In this document: positions 14,072 through 15,170 of the stretch, piece by piece
Layout: each line of letters opens with the position of its first letter
Numbering within the stretch: position 1 is the first letter of the stretch
Origin: DASQUK01 sp046723645
GTDB lineage: Bacteria; Actinomycetota; Acidimicrobiia; Acidimicrobiales; VFJN01
Length of the DNA: 15,170 nucleotides
Assembly: GCA_046723645.1 (NCBI GenBank)
Contig: JBKOUY010000225.1
Location: forward strand, 1 to 15,170
Direction: 5' to 3'
Translations under genes and position numbers: made by a program
Notes under the pieces: model-generated
What the model saw: only the letters and a program-made list of their open reading frames with translations
What the model was told of the DNA's origin: nothing
Databases searched by the model: none

Positions 14072-14823
14072 CCGACCAGGTCACGCCCCGGGTCGCGCTC
14101 GTGACGGGCGGATCCGGCGGCATCGGGGCCGCGTGCGCCGGCGCGCTGGCGGACGCCGGCCACCGGGTCGCCGTCGCGTACGGCACCTCTGCTGGCGCCG
14201 CCGACAAGGTCGTCGAGGCCATCGAGCAGGCCAGGGGCACGGCCATGGCGGTTCATGCCGACGTGACCGACCCGGACTCGGTCGACGCGGCATTCGCCGC
14301 CGTCGAGTCGGCGTGGGGACCCGTCGAAATCCTCGTCAACGCCGCTGGAGTCAACCGGGACAAGCTCACCGTCCAGCTCGCCGACGACGACTGGCGACAC
14401 ACCCTGGACACCGATCTCAGCGGGCCGTTCCATGTCGTGCGCCGGGCACTGCGGCCCATGATCCGGGCCCGCTTCGGCCGCATCGTCAACGTGTCGTCGA
14501 TCGTGGCCGCCACCGGATCGCCGGGCCAGGCCAACTACGCCGCCGCCAAGGCGGGACTGGTCGGGCTGTCGCGCTCGGTCGCCCGCGAGGTCGCCTCGCG
14601 GGGGATCACCGTCAACGTGGTCGAGCCCGGCCCGATCACCACAGCCATGACCGACGCGCTCCCCGAGGCCCGCCGCCAGGCCCTGGCCGATGCGACCGCT
14701 GTCGGCCGGTTCGGCACGCCCGCCGAGGTCGCAGCGGTGGTCGCGTTCCTGTGCTCCGACGCGGCCTCGTACGTCACGGGCGCCGTCGTGCCGGTGGACG
14801 GTGGCGTCGGCATGGGACGCTGA
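14068..14823 (+). CDS. fabG: 3-oxoacyl-ACP reductase, short-chain dehydrogenase family
   Basis: This is a 251-residue classical short-chain dehydrogenase of usual FabG length. The NADPH-binding TGGSGGIG is at 13-20, NAAGVNRD follows the fourth strand, and the catalytic residues are S144 (VSSIVAATG), Y157 and K161 (GQANYAAAKAG), with the Ser-Tyr spacing of 13 seen in E. coli FabG. REVASRGITVNVVEPGPI and the C-terminal PVDGGVGMG are also typical. It reduces 3-oxoacyl-ACP to 3-hydroxyacyl-ACP. The ATG at 14068 overlaps the fabH stop and has GGGGGA 7 nt upstream, so it is preferred over GTG 14047. Operon position between fabH and acpP makes the FabG assignment much safer than for a stand-alone dehydrogenase. 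Confidence 0.94.
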   Translation: MTDQVTPRVALVTGGSGGIGAACAGALADAGHRVAVAYGTSAGAADKVVEAIEQARGTAMAVHADVTDPDSVDAAFAAVESAWGPVEILVNAAGVNRDKLTVQLADDDWRHTLDTDLSGPFHVVRRALRPMIRARFGRIVNVSSIVAATGSPGQANYAAAKAGLVGLSRSVAREVASRGITVNVVEPGPITTAMTDALPEARRQALADATAVGRFGTPAEVAAVVAFLCSDAASYVTGAVVPVDGGVGMGR

Positions 14824-14876
14824 CACAGACTTCGATTCCGATCCTCCCCGATCACACCCCGAAAGGACCCACCACC

Positions 14877-15128
14877 ATGGATCGTTCCGCCGCTCTCGAC
14901 GCCCTCCGCACGGCAGCCGTCGACGTGCTGTCGGTCGAGCCCGATCAGGTGACCGAGCAGGCCTCCTTCGCAGACGACCTCGACGCCGACAGCCTCGACC
15001 TGGTCGAGCTCGTCATGCAGCTGGAGGACAGCCTGGACGTGACCATCCCCGAGGACGACCTCGCCGACGTTCGCACGGTCGGCGACGCCCTGGACCTGAT
15101 CCTGGCGGCCAGCGCCGCCAAGGCGTGA
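14877..15128 (+). CDS. acpP: Acyl carrier protein
   Basis: This 83-residue, highly acidic protein has the ACP signature DLDADSLDLVELVMQLED, with S39 as the 4'-phosphopantetheine attachment serine in DSL, followed by IPEDDLADVRTVGDALDLI. It carries the growing acyl chain between the FAS II enzymes in the cytoplasm. The ATG at 14877 has AAAGGA at 14862-14867, 9 nt upstream. Unlike the earlier genes it is separated from fabG by 53 nt with its own good ribosome-binding site, which fits the need for more ACP than enzyme. Its stop overlaps a GTG start of the next frame. Confidence 0.96.
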   Translation: MDRSAALDALRTAAVDVLSVEPDQVTEQASFADDLDADSLDLVELVMQLEDSLDVTIPEDDLADVRTVGDALDLILAASAAKA

Positions 15129-15170
15129 CGGCGACGGACGCCGCGGCGCCGACCGACCACCGCGGACGAC
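15125..15170 (+). CDS. Start of the next operon gene, probably 3-oxoacyl-ACP synthase II (3' end outside window)
   Basis: A GTG at 15125 overlaps the acpP stop by GTGA and opens a frame that runs to the window end, with the N-terminus MTATDAAAPTDHRGR. The overlap pattern matches the other junctions in this operon. The usual gene after acpP in actinobacterial fab clusters is fabF, and such an N-terminus could lead into its first strand, but no diagnostic motif is reached. The product is inferred from position only. Confidence 0.45.
   Translation, partial: MTATDAAAPTDHRGR

Noticed and set aside
1..15170. CRISPR arrays, insertion sequences, prophage or defence genes
   Set aside because: I looked on both strands for regularly spaced repeats, transposase motifs, terminal inverted repeats and phage or nuclease motifs and found none. 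The only tandem repeat is the in-frame 60-bp pair at 1299-1418.

Overview
The window looks like chromosomal DNA from a very GC-rich actinobacterium-type genome. An Acidimicrobiia-like lineage is my guess, not something the sequence proves. The support is strong G/C preference at third codon positions, frequent GTG starts, several genes whose start lies 6-8 nt after a TANNNT -10 element (leaderless style), and an N-succinyldiaminopimelate-type aminotransferase that resembles mycobacterial DapC. I see no mobile element, CRISPR array, prophage gene or attachment site. The contents read as housekeeping with good synteny and tight packing.

Layout, left to right. (1) 1-1625: the 3' end of an ECF-type sigma factor overlaps by ATGA a membrane-anchored, proline-rich protein that is probably its anti-sigma partner. 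(2) 1744-2916: a PLP aminotransferase, convergent with a small PPOX/F420-type flavin-fold protein (3010-3408, minus). A tRNA-Ala(UGC) gene lies just upstream of the latter on the same strand. (3) 3679-6000: two exported enzymes, a VanY-type D,D-carboxypeptidase and a Tap/SlpD-type alpha/beta-hydrolase peptidase. (4) 6011-7600 (minus): release factor 3. (5) 7639-10783: a cobalamin riboswitch whose expression platform can sequester the ribosome-binding site, followed by a btuF-btuC-btuD vitamin B12 uptake operon. (6) 10780-11598 (minus): a MerR-family regulator with two MerR-like DNA-binding modules. (7) 11737 to the window end: a type II fatty-acid synthesis operon, fabD - BCCP-like protein - fabH - fabG - acpP - (next gene, probably fabF, cut off).

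How the genes work together. The fab cluster holds the malonyl loading enzyme, the initiating ketosynthase, the ketoreductase and the carrier protein, mostly joined by 4-nt start/stop overlaps that suggest translational coupling. The divergent MerR gene and an AT-rich island with inverted repeats between it and fabD make it the obvious candidate regulator. The B12 operon appears to be controlled at translation by its riboswitch.

The most unusual item is the 102-aa protein between fabD and fabH. It keeps the shape of a biotin carboxyl carrier domain, including the thumb-like AP..G.F segment, but the biotin-accepting lysine position is an aspartate and the whole protein contains no lysine. It may be a non-biotinylated BCCP mimic that acts on acetyl-CoA carboxylase or on the FAS II complex.
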